From assembly GCA_019419555.1 (NCBI GenBank), contig DXZR01000047.1, positions 1 through 11,476 of the forward strand: a stretch of DNA of 11,476 nt, given 5' to 3'. The translations under genes were made by a program, and so were the position numbers. The number at the start of each line of letters is the position of its first letter. The stretch's first letter is position 1. This document shows, piece by piece, positions 1 through 6,446 of the stretch. The stretch comes from Collinsella sp. (lineage in GTDB: Bacteria > Actinomycetota > Coriobacteriia > Coriobacteriales > Coriobacteriaceae). Under the pieces are notes generated by a model. The model made no database searches. It worked only from the letters and a program-made list of their open reading frames with translations, and was not told the origin of the DNA.

Positions 1-46
1 TTGCCGCGCCCCGCAGTGCCCGCTTCCCCCGAGAACAATTATCAGT

Positions 47-109
47 GCAGGTAGAGCCCTTGCGCAAAAGCCATGTGCTCGCGATATTGCAAAAAGTCTA
101 CTCACTTAG
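47..109 (+). repeat. Dispersed repeat, copy A (core 75-109)
   Basis: The 35-bp core at 75-109 ends in AAAAAGTCTACTCACTTAG. It matches the reverse complement of 10005-10039 at 30 of 35 positions and the plus strand at 10093-10127 at 28 of 35, all without gaps. Similarity to the third copy continues leftward to a shared GCAGGTA at 47-53, giving 44 of 63 identities over 47-109 versus 10065-10127. The first bases of the window (TTGCCG at 1-6) resemble the inner part of the opposite arm of the complete element near 10 kb, so this may be an element whose left end lies outside the window. It lies 122 bp upstream of the helicase start. Its function is unknown. Confidence 0.8.
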
Positions 110-170
110 CTGGCAACTGCACCAAACGGCTGGGCAGAACGCCCATTTCCTGCATTTTCTTGCCTGCGAA

Positions 171-197
171 CGCATCGATGCGACGCTACGCCATAAT
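171..197 (+). promoter_or_regulatory. Palindrome and -10-like hexamer before the helicase
   Basis: A perfect 12-bp palindrome, CGCATCGATGCG (171-182), lies just before a -10-like CATAAT (192-197), about 34 bases ahead of the helicase start. No convincing -35 box stands 16-18 bases further upstream, so the promoter call is weak. The palindrome sits where a regulator could act. Confidence 0.25.
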
Positions 198-230
198 AGT
201 TGGCGGACAATCGCGAGAGAAAGCAAACAC

Positions 231-2912
231 ATGGCACAGACCACGACAGATACCGCCGTCAGCACCGTCTCCGGCGCCGGGGCCGCCAGCTCATTCTCGG
301 GCGGCACGGGAACCGAAGCCGAGTTCGGCTCGCTCGGCGCGCTCTCCCCCACCTGGTGGGAGCCCGAGGACGGCAGCGAGCCCGAACCATGGCTCACGCC
401 CGACCAGGCCTTCGAACGCTTCTTTGAATGGACGAGCGATCGCGGCATTGAGCTGTGGGATCACCAAGAAGAGGCCCTCATGGACCTGGCAGCCGGCGAT
501 CACGTCATTCTGGGCACTCCGACCGGATCGGGTAAATCGCTCGTCGCGCTGGGCATGCTCTTTATGGGCATGGCGCAGGGCAAGCGCTGTTATTACACGG
601 CCCCCATCAAGGCTCTGGTCAGTGAAAAGTTTTTCGATCTGGTACAGGTGCTCGGCCGCGATAACGTCGGTATGATCACCGGCGACACGCATATCAACAC
701 CAAGGCACCCGTCATCTGCTGCACGGCAGAGATCCTTGCCAACGACGCGCTGCGCGAGGGCGAAGATGCCGATGTTGGCTGCGTCGCCATGGACGAGTTC
801 CACTACTTTGCCGACCCCGATCGCGGCTGGGCCTGGCAGGTACCGCTGCTCACCCTGCCTCACACGCAATTCATGCTCATGAGCGCCACGCTCGGCGATG
901 TCACTGCCATCGCCGCCTCACTCGAGGAACACACCGGCGCTACCTGCGACTTGGTCGTCGATGCCCCGCGCCCCGTGCCGCTGAGCTACGACTATGTGAC
1001 GACCTCGCTCGAAGGCACGGTCGAGCTCGCCATGCGCCGCGGCGAGGCCCCGCTCTATATCGTGCACTTTAGCCAGGATGCCGCCCTTGCGACGGCACAG
1101 TCGCTCGCCAATTTTGGCATCGCCAGCAAAGAGCAGCGCGAAGCCATCAAAGAAGCGGCAAAGGGGACAAGCTTCTCGACGGCCTTCGGCAAGATCCTCA
1201 AGCGCTTGCTCGGCTGCGGCGTCGGCGTGCACCATGCTGGCATGTTGCCGCGCTATCGCCTGTTGGTCGAGCGCTTGGCGCAGCAGGGCCTGCTGCCCGT
1301 CATCTGCGGTACCGATACGCTCGGCGTCGGCATCAACGTACCCATCCACACCGTGGTGCTCACCGCGCTCACCAAGTTCGACGGTTACAAGATGCGTCGC
1401 CTGCGCGCCCGTGAGTTTCATCAGATCGCTGGTCGCGCCGGTCGCTCGGGCTTCGATACCGAGGGCATGGTGATCGCCGAGGCACCCGAGCACGAGATCG
1501 AGAATGCCAAGCTTATGGCCAAGGCGGGCGACGACCCCAAAAAACTCCGCAAGATTAAAAAGAAGAAGGCCCCCGAGGGCTTTGTCACCTGGAACAAGCA
1601 GACCTTTGAGCGCCTGATCGAGACGCAGCCCGAGACGCTCAAGCCGCGCCTGCGCATCACGCACTCCATGGTGATTAGCGTGGTCGAGCAGGGCGGCGAT
1701 GCCCGAGCCCGCGTGCACGACCTCATCGAGACGAGTCTGCAGACTCCCGAGGAAAAGGCCAAGCTCGAGGTTCGCGCCGACGAAATCTTCGCCACGCTCA
1801 TCGATTCCGGCGTCGTCGTTCGCACCGAGGTGCCGCCCGCACCCGACGCCCCGACTGACGCCGCACCAGACATCGACTATGCACTGACGGTTGATCTGCC
1901 CGAGGACTTCGCGCTCGACCAGCCGCTCTCGCCGTTTTTGCTTGCCGCATTGGAGCTGCTCGATCCCGAGAGCGAGACCTATACCATGGATCTAATCTCA
2001 ATGGTCGAGGCAACGCTCGAAGATCCCAAGCAAGTGCTGCGTGCACAGGAACGTGCCGCACGCGATCGCGCTATGGCCGAGATGAAAGCCGACGGCGTCG
2101 AATATGAGGAACGCTTGGAGCGCATCCAGGATGTCACCTACGAAAAGCCGCTCGAGGATTTGCTCGATGCCGCCTTCGACAAGTACTGCCAGGAAGTACC
2201 TTGGGCCAACGACTACCAGCTCTCGCCCAAGAGCGTCCTGCGCGACATGTTGGAGAGCGCGAGCGACTTTAAGGGCTATATCCAAAAGCTCGGCATCGCC
2301 CGCTCCGAGGGCATTCTGCTGCGCTACCTAGCCGAGGCCTACCGCTCCCTCGATCGCACCGTGCCCATTGAGAAGCGCGATGAGCGCTTGCGCGACATCA
2401 TTTCGTGGCTCGGCTTTGTGGTACGCTCGGTCGACTCGAGCCTGGTGGACGAGTGGGAGAACGCCGGCAACCCGGCGGCCCTCGACGCCGCGCCGCCGCA
2501 GGGCATCGACGAGGTCGTTGCGGACCGTCGCGGCTGCACGCTGCTGGTGCGCAACGCACTCTTCCGCCGCGTGACCCTTGCCGCCCGCGAGCACGTTCGC
2601 GACCTGGGCGAACTCGACGAGGACTGGGGCATGAGCGAGGTCCGCTGGCAAAAGGCGCTCGATGCCTACCATGAGCAGCACGAGGAAATCCTCACCGACG
2701 GAGATGCCCGCAGCGCCGCGATGTTTACCATCGACGGGAGCGACGAGAAGACCGATCACGTGTGGCACGTGCACCAGATTTTTGCCGACGAGGATGGCGA
2801 CCACGACTTTGGCATCATGGGCGATGTCGACCTGGATGCCACGCAAGACGGCGGCGAGGTCATCTTCAAAAACTACCGCGTCGGCTTTATCGAGGACCTG
2901 CTCGAGGACTAG
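231..2912 (+). CDS. Ski2-like DExH-box helicase with C-terminal DUF3516-type region
   Basis: Predicted ATP-dependent superfamily 2 RNA/DNA helicase of 893 residues. Visible motifs, in order: GTPTGSGKS Walker A (95-103), APIKALVSEK (motif Ia), DEFH Walker B (188-191), SATLGD (from 218), GTDTLGVGINVP (motif V) and HQIAGRAGR (397-405). DEFH, the QIAGRAGR form and the long C-terminal half point to the Ski2/Mtr4/HelY group. The second half, after a lysine-rich KKLRKIKKKK stretch, fits the DUF3516 region of actinobacterial helicases. That assignment is from memory of the family. The likely role is RNA processing or nucleic-acid remodelling in the cytoplasm; the substrate is unknown. The frame is open back to position 45, but ATG 231 is preferred: upstream codons run through the repeat, and family-like sequence starts only after 231. 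The ribosome binding site (GAGAGAAAG) is weak. The N-terminal 40 residues are low-complexity Ala/Ser/Thr/Gly. It is monocistronic and ends at a strong terminator. Confidence 0.9.
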   Translation: MAQTTTDTAVSTVSGAGAASSFSGGTGTEAEFGSLGALSPTWWEPEDGSEPEPWLTPDQAFERFFEWTSDRGIELWDHQEEALMDLAAGDHVILGTPTGSGKSLVALGMLFMGMAQGKRCYYTAPIKALVSEKFFDLVQVLGRDNVGMITGDTHINTKAPVICCTAEILANDALREGEDADVGCVAMDEFHYFADPDRGWAWQVPLLTLPHTQFMLMSATLGDVTAIAASLEEHTGATCDLVVDAPRPVPLSYDYVTTSLEGTVELAMRRGEAPLYIVHFSQDAALATAQSLANFGIASKEQREAIKEAAKGTSFSTAFGKILKRLLGCGVGVHHAGMLPRYRLLVERLAQQGLLPVICGTDTLGVGINVPIHTVVLTALTKFDGYKMRRLRAREFHQIAGRAGRSGFDTEGMVIAEAPEHEIENAKLMAKAGDDPKKLRKIKKKKAPEGFVTWNKQTFERLIETQPETLKPRLRITHSMVISVVEQGGDARARVHDLIETSLQTPEEKAKLEVRADEIFATLIDSGVVVRTEVPPAPDAPTDAAPDIDYALTVDLPEDFALDQPLSPFLLAALELLDPESETYTMDLISMVEATLEDPKQVLRAQERAARDRAMAEMKADGVEYEERLERIQDVTYEKPLEDLLDAAFDKYCQEVPWANDYQLSPKSVLRDMLESASDFKGYIQKLGIARSEGILLRYLAEAYRSLDRTVPIEKRDERLRDIISWLGFVVRSVDSSLVDEWENAGNPAALDAAPPQGIDEVVADRRGCTLLVRNALFRRVTLAAREHVRDLGELDEDWGMSEVRWQKALDAYHEQHEEILTDGDARSAAMFTIDGSDEKTDHVWHVHQIFADEDGDHDFGIMGDVDLDATQDGGEVIFKNYRVGFIEDLLED

Positions 2913-2930
2913 CCGTACATACTGGAACGA

Positions 2931-2970
2931 AGCGGGGCCGTTGGCAGTATCGCCAGCGGCCCCGCTTTTG
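2931..2970 (+). terminator. Intrinsic terminator of the helicase gene
   Basis: AGCGGGGCCG (2931-2940) pairs with CGGCCCCGCT, extended by a wobble and TGGC/GCCA around the loop AGTATC, for about 15 base pairs, followed by TTTT. It lies between two convergent genes. The T-run is present only on the plus strand, so it mainly serves the helicase, although the stem could also slow minus-strand readthrough. Confidence 0.9.
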
Positions 2971-2986
2971 CACTATACGCTATCCC

Positions 2987-4744
2987 CTACTCGGCATCCT
3001 CGACCTCATACGAATCCGCCTCGGCGGGCTCATCGTTTGCCCCTGTCGCAGCCCCGCGCGCCTCGTCAAACGCCGCCTTCATGGTCTTGTTGCCCCAGGT
3101 GAGCTTGCGAATGGTAAGATCGTCGGCCTTCTTGTTGGCTAGACGTAAATTGTTCTCGGAGGACAGCAATGCCTCCTTGGTTTTCTGCAGATGGCTAATC
3201 GTCTTGTCAATCTCCTCGATCGCCGTCTGGAACTTACGGCTCGCAAGCTCATAGTTGCGGCCGAAGTCGTTCTTGAACTTCTCCATCTTGGCCTCGAAGT
3301 TCGTGACGTCGATGTTCTGCTGCTTGTACTCCGCCAGCTCCTGCTTATAGCGCAGCGAACCCATGGCGGCGTTGCGCAGCAGCGTGATCATGGGAATGAA
3401 GAACTGCGGGCGGATCACGTACATCTTCTCATAGCGGTAACTCACGTCGACTATCCCTGCGTTATAGAGCTCGCTTTCGGGCTCGAGCAGTGTGCAGAGC
3501 ACCGCGTACTCACAGCCTTTCTGGCGACGATCGTGATCGAGTTTCTTAAAGAAGTCCTCGTTTTTGTGCTTGGTCGCGGTCTCGTCGTTCTCGTTTTTCA
3601 TCTCGAACATAATCGAAATGACCTCGTTACCGCTTGCGTCGCACTCGCGGAAGATAAAGTCGCCCTTGGTACCCTCGGACGCATCGTTATCTTTCTCGAA
3701 GTACGCGTTGGGAAACGCCGTCATGCGCAGACGGTTAAACTCGGTCTCGCAGTGCTGCTCGAGCGACTCGCCCACCATCTTGGTAGACAGGCGGACCTTC
3801 ATGTCCTTAAGACGCTCAATCTCTTCATCCTTGTAGCGAATCAGGTCATCGCTCGCGCGCTTGGCCTGCGCAAGCTCGAGCTCGTGTGCTGCCTTGGCTT
3901 GCTCCTCGCGAGAATCGCGCACCGCCAGCTCGCTCGTCAGCTTGGCACGTGCCTCATCGCGCTCTCGTTCCGCCGCGGCGACCGCCTCTGACAGGTTCAT
4001 TTTTGCCATCAGTTCCTGCTCGCGCAGCTGGGCACGCAGGCCCTCGGCCTCTTGCTCGGACTGAGCCTTTGCGGCGGAAAACTTCTCTTGCACCTTCGCG
4101 CGATAGTCAGCAAGCGCGCGCTCGGCCTCGCTGCGAGCGGCATCGAGCTCACGCTGCGACTCTGCCGCGGCAGCGGCAAGCGCCATCTCCTGGGCCTTGT
4201 CCGCCGCGGCAAGCCTGGCCTGCAGCTCGGCAATCTGAGCGTCGCGTGCAGCTAAATCGTTTTGAGCAGCGTTGCGCGCCGCCGACTCGGCAAGCTTTGC
4301 TTCGTCGTCCTTGCGTCCAAGCTGTGCACGCAGGCTGTCAATCTCACGCTGGAGCTCGGCGTTCTCCTTCTGAGCATCGGCGCGAGCCTCAACCGCCGCT
4401 CGCTGGCTTGCGCTCTCACGCTCCGCGGCAGCACCCTCGAGCTTGGCGCGCAGCTCGGCAAGCTCGGCATCGCGCCTGGCAACCTCCTGCGCCAGTTCCT
4501 GAGCCGCGGCGTTTTTCTGCTCAACGAGCTGAGCGTTGCGCTGAGACTCCGCCTCCTGCAGAGCAGCCGTCGAGCGCGAGCGCTCAAGCTCCAGTGCCTG
4601 CTCGCCCTCGCGCTGGACTGCCTTCACACGCTCATCCAGGTCGCGCGAAAACTCAGCATCGCGCACTTGTTTGACGATATCCGCATAGCCGGACGCATCG
4701 ACCTTAAAAACTTCGCCGCAATGCGGGCACTTAATCTCGTTCAT
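2987..4744 (-). CDS. DUF2130 family coiled-coil protein
   Basis: Protein of 585 residues with three parts. A short N-terminal head contains a single CPHCG knuckle (C6, C9), typical of DUF2130 openings. A long Ala/Glu/Arg-rich coiled coil spans roughly residues 28-310. The C-terminal DUF2130 domain starts near KMVGES. In it, GD (361-362) followed by FEMK (380-383) has the spacing of a PD-(D/E)XK nuclease core (D362, E381, K383), broadly like RmuC-type proteins. The nuclease reading is inference; no function is established for the family that I can name. The tail is acidic. The start is well set: GAGGAG lies 5 bases before ATG 4744. It is convergent with the helicase, and the two face each other across one terminator. 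A possible promoter lies at 4777-4804. Confidence 0.9.
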   Translation of the reverse strand: MNEIKCPHCGEVFKVDASGYADIVKQVRDAEFSRDLDERVKAVQREGEQALELERSRSTAALQEAESQRNAQLVEQKNAAAQELAQEVARRDAELAELRAKLEGAAAERESASQRAAVEARADAQKENAELQREIDSLRAQLGRKDDEAKLAESAARNAAQNDLAARDAQIAELQARLAAADKAQEMALAAAAAESQRELDAARSEAERALADYRAKVQEKFSAAKAQSEQEAEGLRAQLREQELMAKMNLSEAVAAAERERDEARAKLTSELAVRDSREEQAKAAHELELAQAKRASDDLIRYKDEEIERLKDMKVRLSTKMVGESLEQHCETEFNRLRMTAFPNAYFEKDNDASEGTKGDFIFRECDASGNEVISIMFEMKNENDETATKHKNEDFFKKLDHDRRQKGCEYAVLCTLLEPESELYNAGIVDVSYRYEKMYVIRPQFFIPMITLLRNAAMGSLRYKQELAEYKQQNIDVTNFEAKMEKFKNDFGRNYELASRKFQTAIEEIDKTISHLQKTKEALLSSENNLRLANKKADDLTIRKLTWGNKTMKAAFDEARGAATGANDEPAEADSYEVEDAE

Positions 4745-4776
4745 AGCAGCTCCTCGATGGACGCAAATTTCAACCG

Positions 4777-4804
4777 ACTACACTCTACCGCGCCGCACGG
4801 ACAA
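4777..4804 (-). promoter_or_regulatory. Candidate promoter of the DUF2130 gene
   Basis: On the minus strand, TTGTCC (4804-4799) and TGTAGT (4782-4777) are 16 bases apart, 33-60 bases before the DUF2130 start. Each matches the sigma-70 consensus at 4 of 6 positions. The -35 box touches the T-run of the upstream gene's terminator. Confidence 0.35.
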
Positions 4805-4837
4805 AAAAGGCGCCGCCGCCATAATGGCAACGGCGCC
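4803..4837 (-). terminator. Distal terminator of the HIRAN-phosphoesterase unit
   Basis: GGCGCCG (4809-4815) pairs with CGGCGCC (4831-4837), with an inner GCCAT/ATGGC stem. Read on the minus strand, it is followed by TTTTTT (4808-4803). It lies about 50 bases past the phosphoesterase stop. Confidence 0.8.
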
Positions 4838-4840
4838 AAA

Positions 4841-4877
4841 ACCACCACAAAGCCACCTGCCCCCCCCTTGTGGTGGT
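4841..4877 (-). terminator. Proximal terminator hairpin after the phosphoesterase gene
   Basis: ACCACCACAA (4841-4850) and TTGTGGTGGT (4868-4877) form a perfect 10-bp stem, followed by TTTT on the minus strand and TTT on the plus strand. The loop contains a run of eight C (4860-4867). With the hairpin at 4803-4837 it makes a tandem terminator. Confidence 0.65.
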
Positions 4878-4884
4878 TTGAGGG

Positions 4885-5430
4885 CTACAGCCTAAAGAAG
4901 CTAAGAATCTGATCGCGGCTTACGGGCTTGTAATCGTTGGCATCGAGACCGACATCGTAGCGAAAGATAGGGCGCTCGCGATCGCGGTTGCGTGCGTTGG
5001 CGCGGTCACCCCTGCTGTGGATATGCCCATGCAGCATAATGGCGCCACGTGCCTTGCCGTTCCAGCTGAGCATGGGGTAGTGGCTCATAACCAGACGATG
5101 GCCCTTGGCATAGCCGGGAGCAATCTCCAGGTAATCGCGCACGTTTTCCCAAATCTGCGGTACGTCGGAATCTTCCCAGTCGCCGTCATGGTTACCGCGG
5201 ATGAGCGTCACGTTCTGGCATTCGATACGCTCGCGCAGGCGCACCGCCTCCGCCAGGGGCAAACGATAGGTAAAGTCACCCAGAATATAGAGGCGGTCGT
5301 CCGCAGCCACGCACTCATTGATGGCATCGATGACCTTGCGGTTCATCTCCTCGACCGAGTCAAACGGCCGGTCCATGTCGTGCAAGATATTCGTATCGCC
5401 CAGGTGCAGGTCGGCGGTAAACCACATCAT
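4885..5430 (-). CDS. Calcineurin-like metallophosphoesterase
   Basis: Small single-domain phosphoesterase of 181 residues with a full set of dimetal motifs: DLH (D7, H9), GDF (D52), GNHD (N80, H81), SHYP (H117) and HGHIH (H136, H138). The family hydrolyses phosphomono- or diesters using two divalent metals. The substrate cannot be read from sequence, although small stand-alone members of this type are often annotated as predicted phosphoesterases of the YfcE/MJ0936 kind. The start at 5430 (MMWFTADLHLGD) puts the first metal ligand at the usual distance from the N-terminus, and GAGGG lies about 8 bases upstream. It is the last gene of a minus-strand unit with the small acidic protein and the HIRAN protein. 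A TATACT at 5476-5471 could be the -10 of an internal promoter, but no good -35 accompanies it. Confidence 0.92.
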   Translation of the reverse strand: MMWFTADLHLGDTNILHDMDRPFDSVEEMNRKVIDAINECVAADDRLYILGDFTYRLPLAEAVRLRERIECQNVTLIRGNHDGDWEDSDVPQIWENVRDYLEIAPGYAKGHRLVMSHYPMLSWNGKARGAIMLHGHIHSRGDRANARNRDRERPIFRYDVGLDANDYKPVSRDQILSFFRL

Positions 5431-5496
5431 CGTCTATGCCCTCATTTCGCAACGTGCTCAACTCGTGCTAAGTATACAGACGTAGCGATGCGGCGG

Positions 5497-5676
5497 TTAT
5501 CCAAAGAGCCCGCCGAACAGTCCGCGGCGGCGCTTGTCTTGCTTTTTCGAAGCGTCACCCTGAGTTTTCTTGTCCTGCCGCATCTTACGGTCCTGTTCCA
5601 GCTCATCGTCATCGAGTAGCACATCCCACTCAAACGGATCATCTGCCAGATCAAACAGGTCATCGTCATCAAACAT
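5497..5676 (-). CDS. Small charged protein, unknown function
   Basis: Unrecognised 59-residue protein with a sharp charge split. The N-terminal half is strongly acidic (starts MFDDDDLFDLADD, later LLDDDELEQD). The middle is rich in Lys/Arg/Gln (KKTQ, KKQDKRRR). The end is the hydrophobic glycine repeat GLFGGLFG. There is no signal peptide or membrane span. A start at 5688 is also open, but the GGAGG inside ATGGAGGCTGCCATG lies 5 bases before ATG 5676, so the internal ATG is chosen. The HIRAN stop is 18 bp upstream, so the genes are probably cotranscribed and perhaps translationally coupled. The polyampholyte makeup suggests a binding or adaptor role, but this is speculation. Confidence 0.7.
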   Translation of the reverse strand: MFDDDDLFDLADDPFEWDVLLDDDELEQDRKMRQDKKTQGDASKKQDKRRRGLFGGLFG

Positions 5677-5694
5677 GGCAGCCTCCATTGCCGA

Positions 5695-6021
5695 CTAGCG
5701 AGCATCCACCACGTAGAGCCCAACGCGCACCTGATGCCACGGGCTGCGCTCGGGGGCAACCTGTTGCACACGGGCCTCAAATACGTCCTCGTGGCCGTAA
5801 TACATCATCAAGGACAGTGGGCCGACCTCGTTTCCCGGAACATAGCCAAGCTTGGTGTTGCCGTAATAAATCGCAACCGCCTCAGGGTCATGGGGATTAT
5901 CGCGCTCGTCACACAGCGTCAGCTTATCGCCCGCTTTAAGATCGCCCAAGACCAAGGCGCCATCGGCATACTGAAATCCTGCAATGTGAAATGACAGAAG
6001 AACACGCGAAGGCTCGTACAT
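5695..6021 (-). CDS. Stand-alone HIRAN-domain protein
   Basis: Protein of 108 residues that is almost entirely a HIRAN domain: FHIAGFQYADG (11-21), GDKLTLCDERDNPHDPEAVAI (31-51) and KLGYVPGNEV (57-66) follow the family pattern. HIRAN domains of HLTF/Rad5 bind 3' single-stranded DNA ends. Stand-alone bacterial copies are thought to sense damaged or stalled DNA, but their role is largely unproven. GAGGAG lies 5 bases before ATG 6021; the leader GAGGAGCTGCTATG is identical to that of the DUF2130 gene. It is the first gene of a unit with the small charged protein and the phosphoesterase. No clear promoter was found in 6022-6130. Confidence 0.85.
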   Translation of the reverse strand: MYEPSRVLLSFHIAGFQYADGALVLGDLKAGDKLTLCDERDNPHDPEAVAIYYGNTKLGYVPGNEVGPLSLMMYYGHEDVFEARVQQVAPERSPWHQVRVGLYVVDAR

Positions 6022-6134
6022 AGCAGCTCCTCTAACGGCCGGATAAACCGGTGTGTAACCTTATTGAGAAGTCTACGGTCCCGTGCGGACACAAATACAT
6101 CCTGTCTGCGTCCTTCAATCGTTTGCCTCAACGC

Positions 6135-6163
6135 TTGCGCGACAGAACGCTTGCAGATAAGAT
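6135..6163 (+). promoter_or_regulatory. Candidate promoter of the antisense antitoxin RNA
   Basis: TTGCGC (6135-6140) and TAAGAT (6158-6163) are 17 bases apart on the plus strand, with a predicted start near 6170. A 9-bp direct repeat, AACGCTTGC, at 6130-6138 and 6147-6155 spans the -35 and spacer. The hexamers are moderate matches; the call rests partly on the RNA structure downstream. Confidence 0.4.
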
Positions 6164-6164
6164 A

Positions 6165-6206
6165 GGAACACGGATGGCACCCGTTGCCGCGGGTCTTGCC
6201 AACTCC
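6165..6206 (-). promoter_or_regulatory. 3' fold-back arm of the toxin mRNA
   Basis: In the minus-strand transcript, 6206-6198 reads GGAGTTGGC and 6177-6165 reads CCATCCGTGTTCC. These pair with GCCAACTCC (6368-6360) and GGAGCACGGATGG (6381-6369) at the 5' end of the same RNA: 9 of 9 and 13 of 13 pairs, counting one G-U. The 20 bases between the two blocks contain a hairpin of their own, ACCCG (6194-6190) with CGGGT (6183-6179). Closing the 5' and 3' ends of a toxin mRNA in this way is known from hok-like and Fst-like systems. Confidence 0.6.
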
Positions 6207-6264
6207 GATACACGTTTTCATCGTGAGAAGTGGCCGTCTTCGCTTACGCGGGGGCGGCTATTTC
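6170..6264 (+). ncRNA. Candidate antisense antitoxin RNA
   Basis: Predicted plus-strand RNA of about 95 nt, convergent to the toxin mRNA and overlapping its 3' untranslated part and last codons. It ends in a hairpin formed by 6227-6243 and 6248-6264 with loop TTAC: 17 consecutive pairs, five of them G-U, then ATTCGG. On the opposite strand the five wobbles become C-A mismatches, so the structure favours plus-strand RNA. Overlap at the 3' ends is the arrangement in TxpA/RatA and BsrG/SR4 loci. Ends are inferred from the promoter and hairpin; the tail after the stem is not a strong T-run. Confidence 0.45.
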
Positions 6265-6341
6265 ATTCGGCCGATAAACAGACCGAGTTCGATAGCCGCA
6301 ATCAACAACGCCAATAACGAAATAACATCGCTTACGTTCAT
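6258..6341 (-). CDS. 27-residue hydrophobic peptide, candidate type I toxin
   Basis: Short gene for a single-span membrane peptide: polar start MNVSDV, hydrophobic core ISLLALLIAAIELGLFI, basic end GRMK. Length and layout resemble the Fst, TxpA and Hol_Tox (holin-like toxin) groups, which insert in the inner membrane; no exact family is claimed. AAGGG lies 7 bases before ATG 6341, but this Shine-Dalgarno sequence is the 3' half of a perfect 6-bp hairpin (6348-6362), as in translationally repressed toxin mRNAs. The gene has its own promoter candidate (6390-6418), fold-back arms on both sides and a convergent antisense RNA candidate. It lies between the HIRAN gene and the aldehyde dehydrogenase, both on the same strand. 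An alternative is a harmless small membrane protein with a structured mRNA. Confidence 0.65.
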   Translation of the reverse strand: MNVSDVISLLALLIAAIELGLFIGRMK

Positions 6342-6347
6342 ACCAAA

Positions 6348-6381
6348 TCCCTTCTAAAGGGAGTTGGCCCATCCGTGCTCC
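6348..6381 (-). promoter_or_regulatory. Toxin mRNA leader: fold-back arm and Shine-Dalgarno hairpin
   Basis: From the 5' side of the minus-strand RNA, GGAGCACGGATGG (6381-6369) and GCCAACTCC (6368-6360) form one continuous 22-nt arm complementary to two blocks downstream of the gene. Then TCCCTT (6362-6357), loop TAG and AAGGGA (6353-6348) form a hairpin that hides the Shine-Dalgarno sequence. Bases 6360-6362 belong to both structures, so the two states compete at that point. Confidence 0.6.
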
Positions 6382-6389
6382 ATAACAGT

Positions 6390-6418
6390 AGTCTAACGCA
6401 AAATGCAGGTAATAGGAA
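6390..6418 (-). promoter_or_regulatory. Candidate promoter of the toxin gene
   Basis: On the minus strand, TTCCTA (6418-6413) and TAGACT (6395-6390) are 17 bases apart. The -10 matches 4 of 6, while the -35 is poor. The predicted start near 6383 would place the fold-back arm at the very 5' end of the RNA, which independently supports the call. The -35 lies inside the terminator hairpin of the aldehyde dehydrogenase gene. Confidence 0.4.
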
Positions 6419-6438
6419 CACTTGTTCGTATTACCTGC
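6399..6438 (-). terminator. Terminator after the aldehyde dehydrogenase gene
   Basis: GCAGGTAATA (6405-6414) and TATTACCTGC (6429-6438) form a perfect 10-bp stem, with an inner GAAC/GTTC stem after one G-G mismatch. On the minus strand the stem is followed by ATTTTG. It begins 8 bases past the stop of the dehydrogenase gene. On the plus strand it is followed by GCCCTTTTC. Confidence 0.75.
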
Positions 6439-6446
6439 GCCCTTTT

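Noticed and set aside
45..230. N-terminal extension of the helicase to position 45
   Set aside because: The extension runs through the dispersed repeat and has no family-like sequence; ATG 231 gives the expected N-terminus.
4860..4867. Run of eight C as a phase-variable tract
   Set aside because: It lies in the loop of a terminator hairpin between genes, where slippage would change no reading frame and no promoter spacing that I can see.
5919..6221. Minus-strand 100-residue frame between the HIRAN gene and the toxin gene
   Set aside because: It overlaps about 100 bp of the HIRAN gene out of frame and covers the toxin mRNA 3' structures. It has no ribosome binding site or recognisable domain. 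A short real peptide in its first part cannot be fully excluded.
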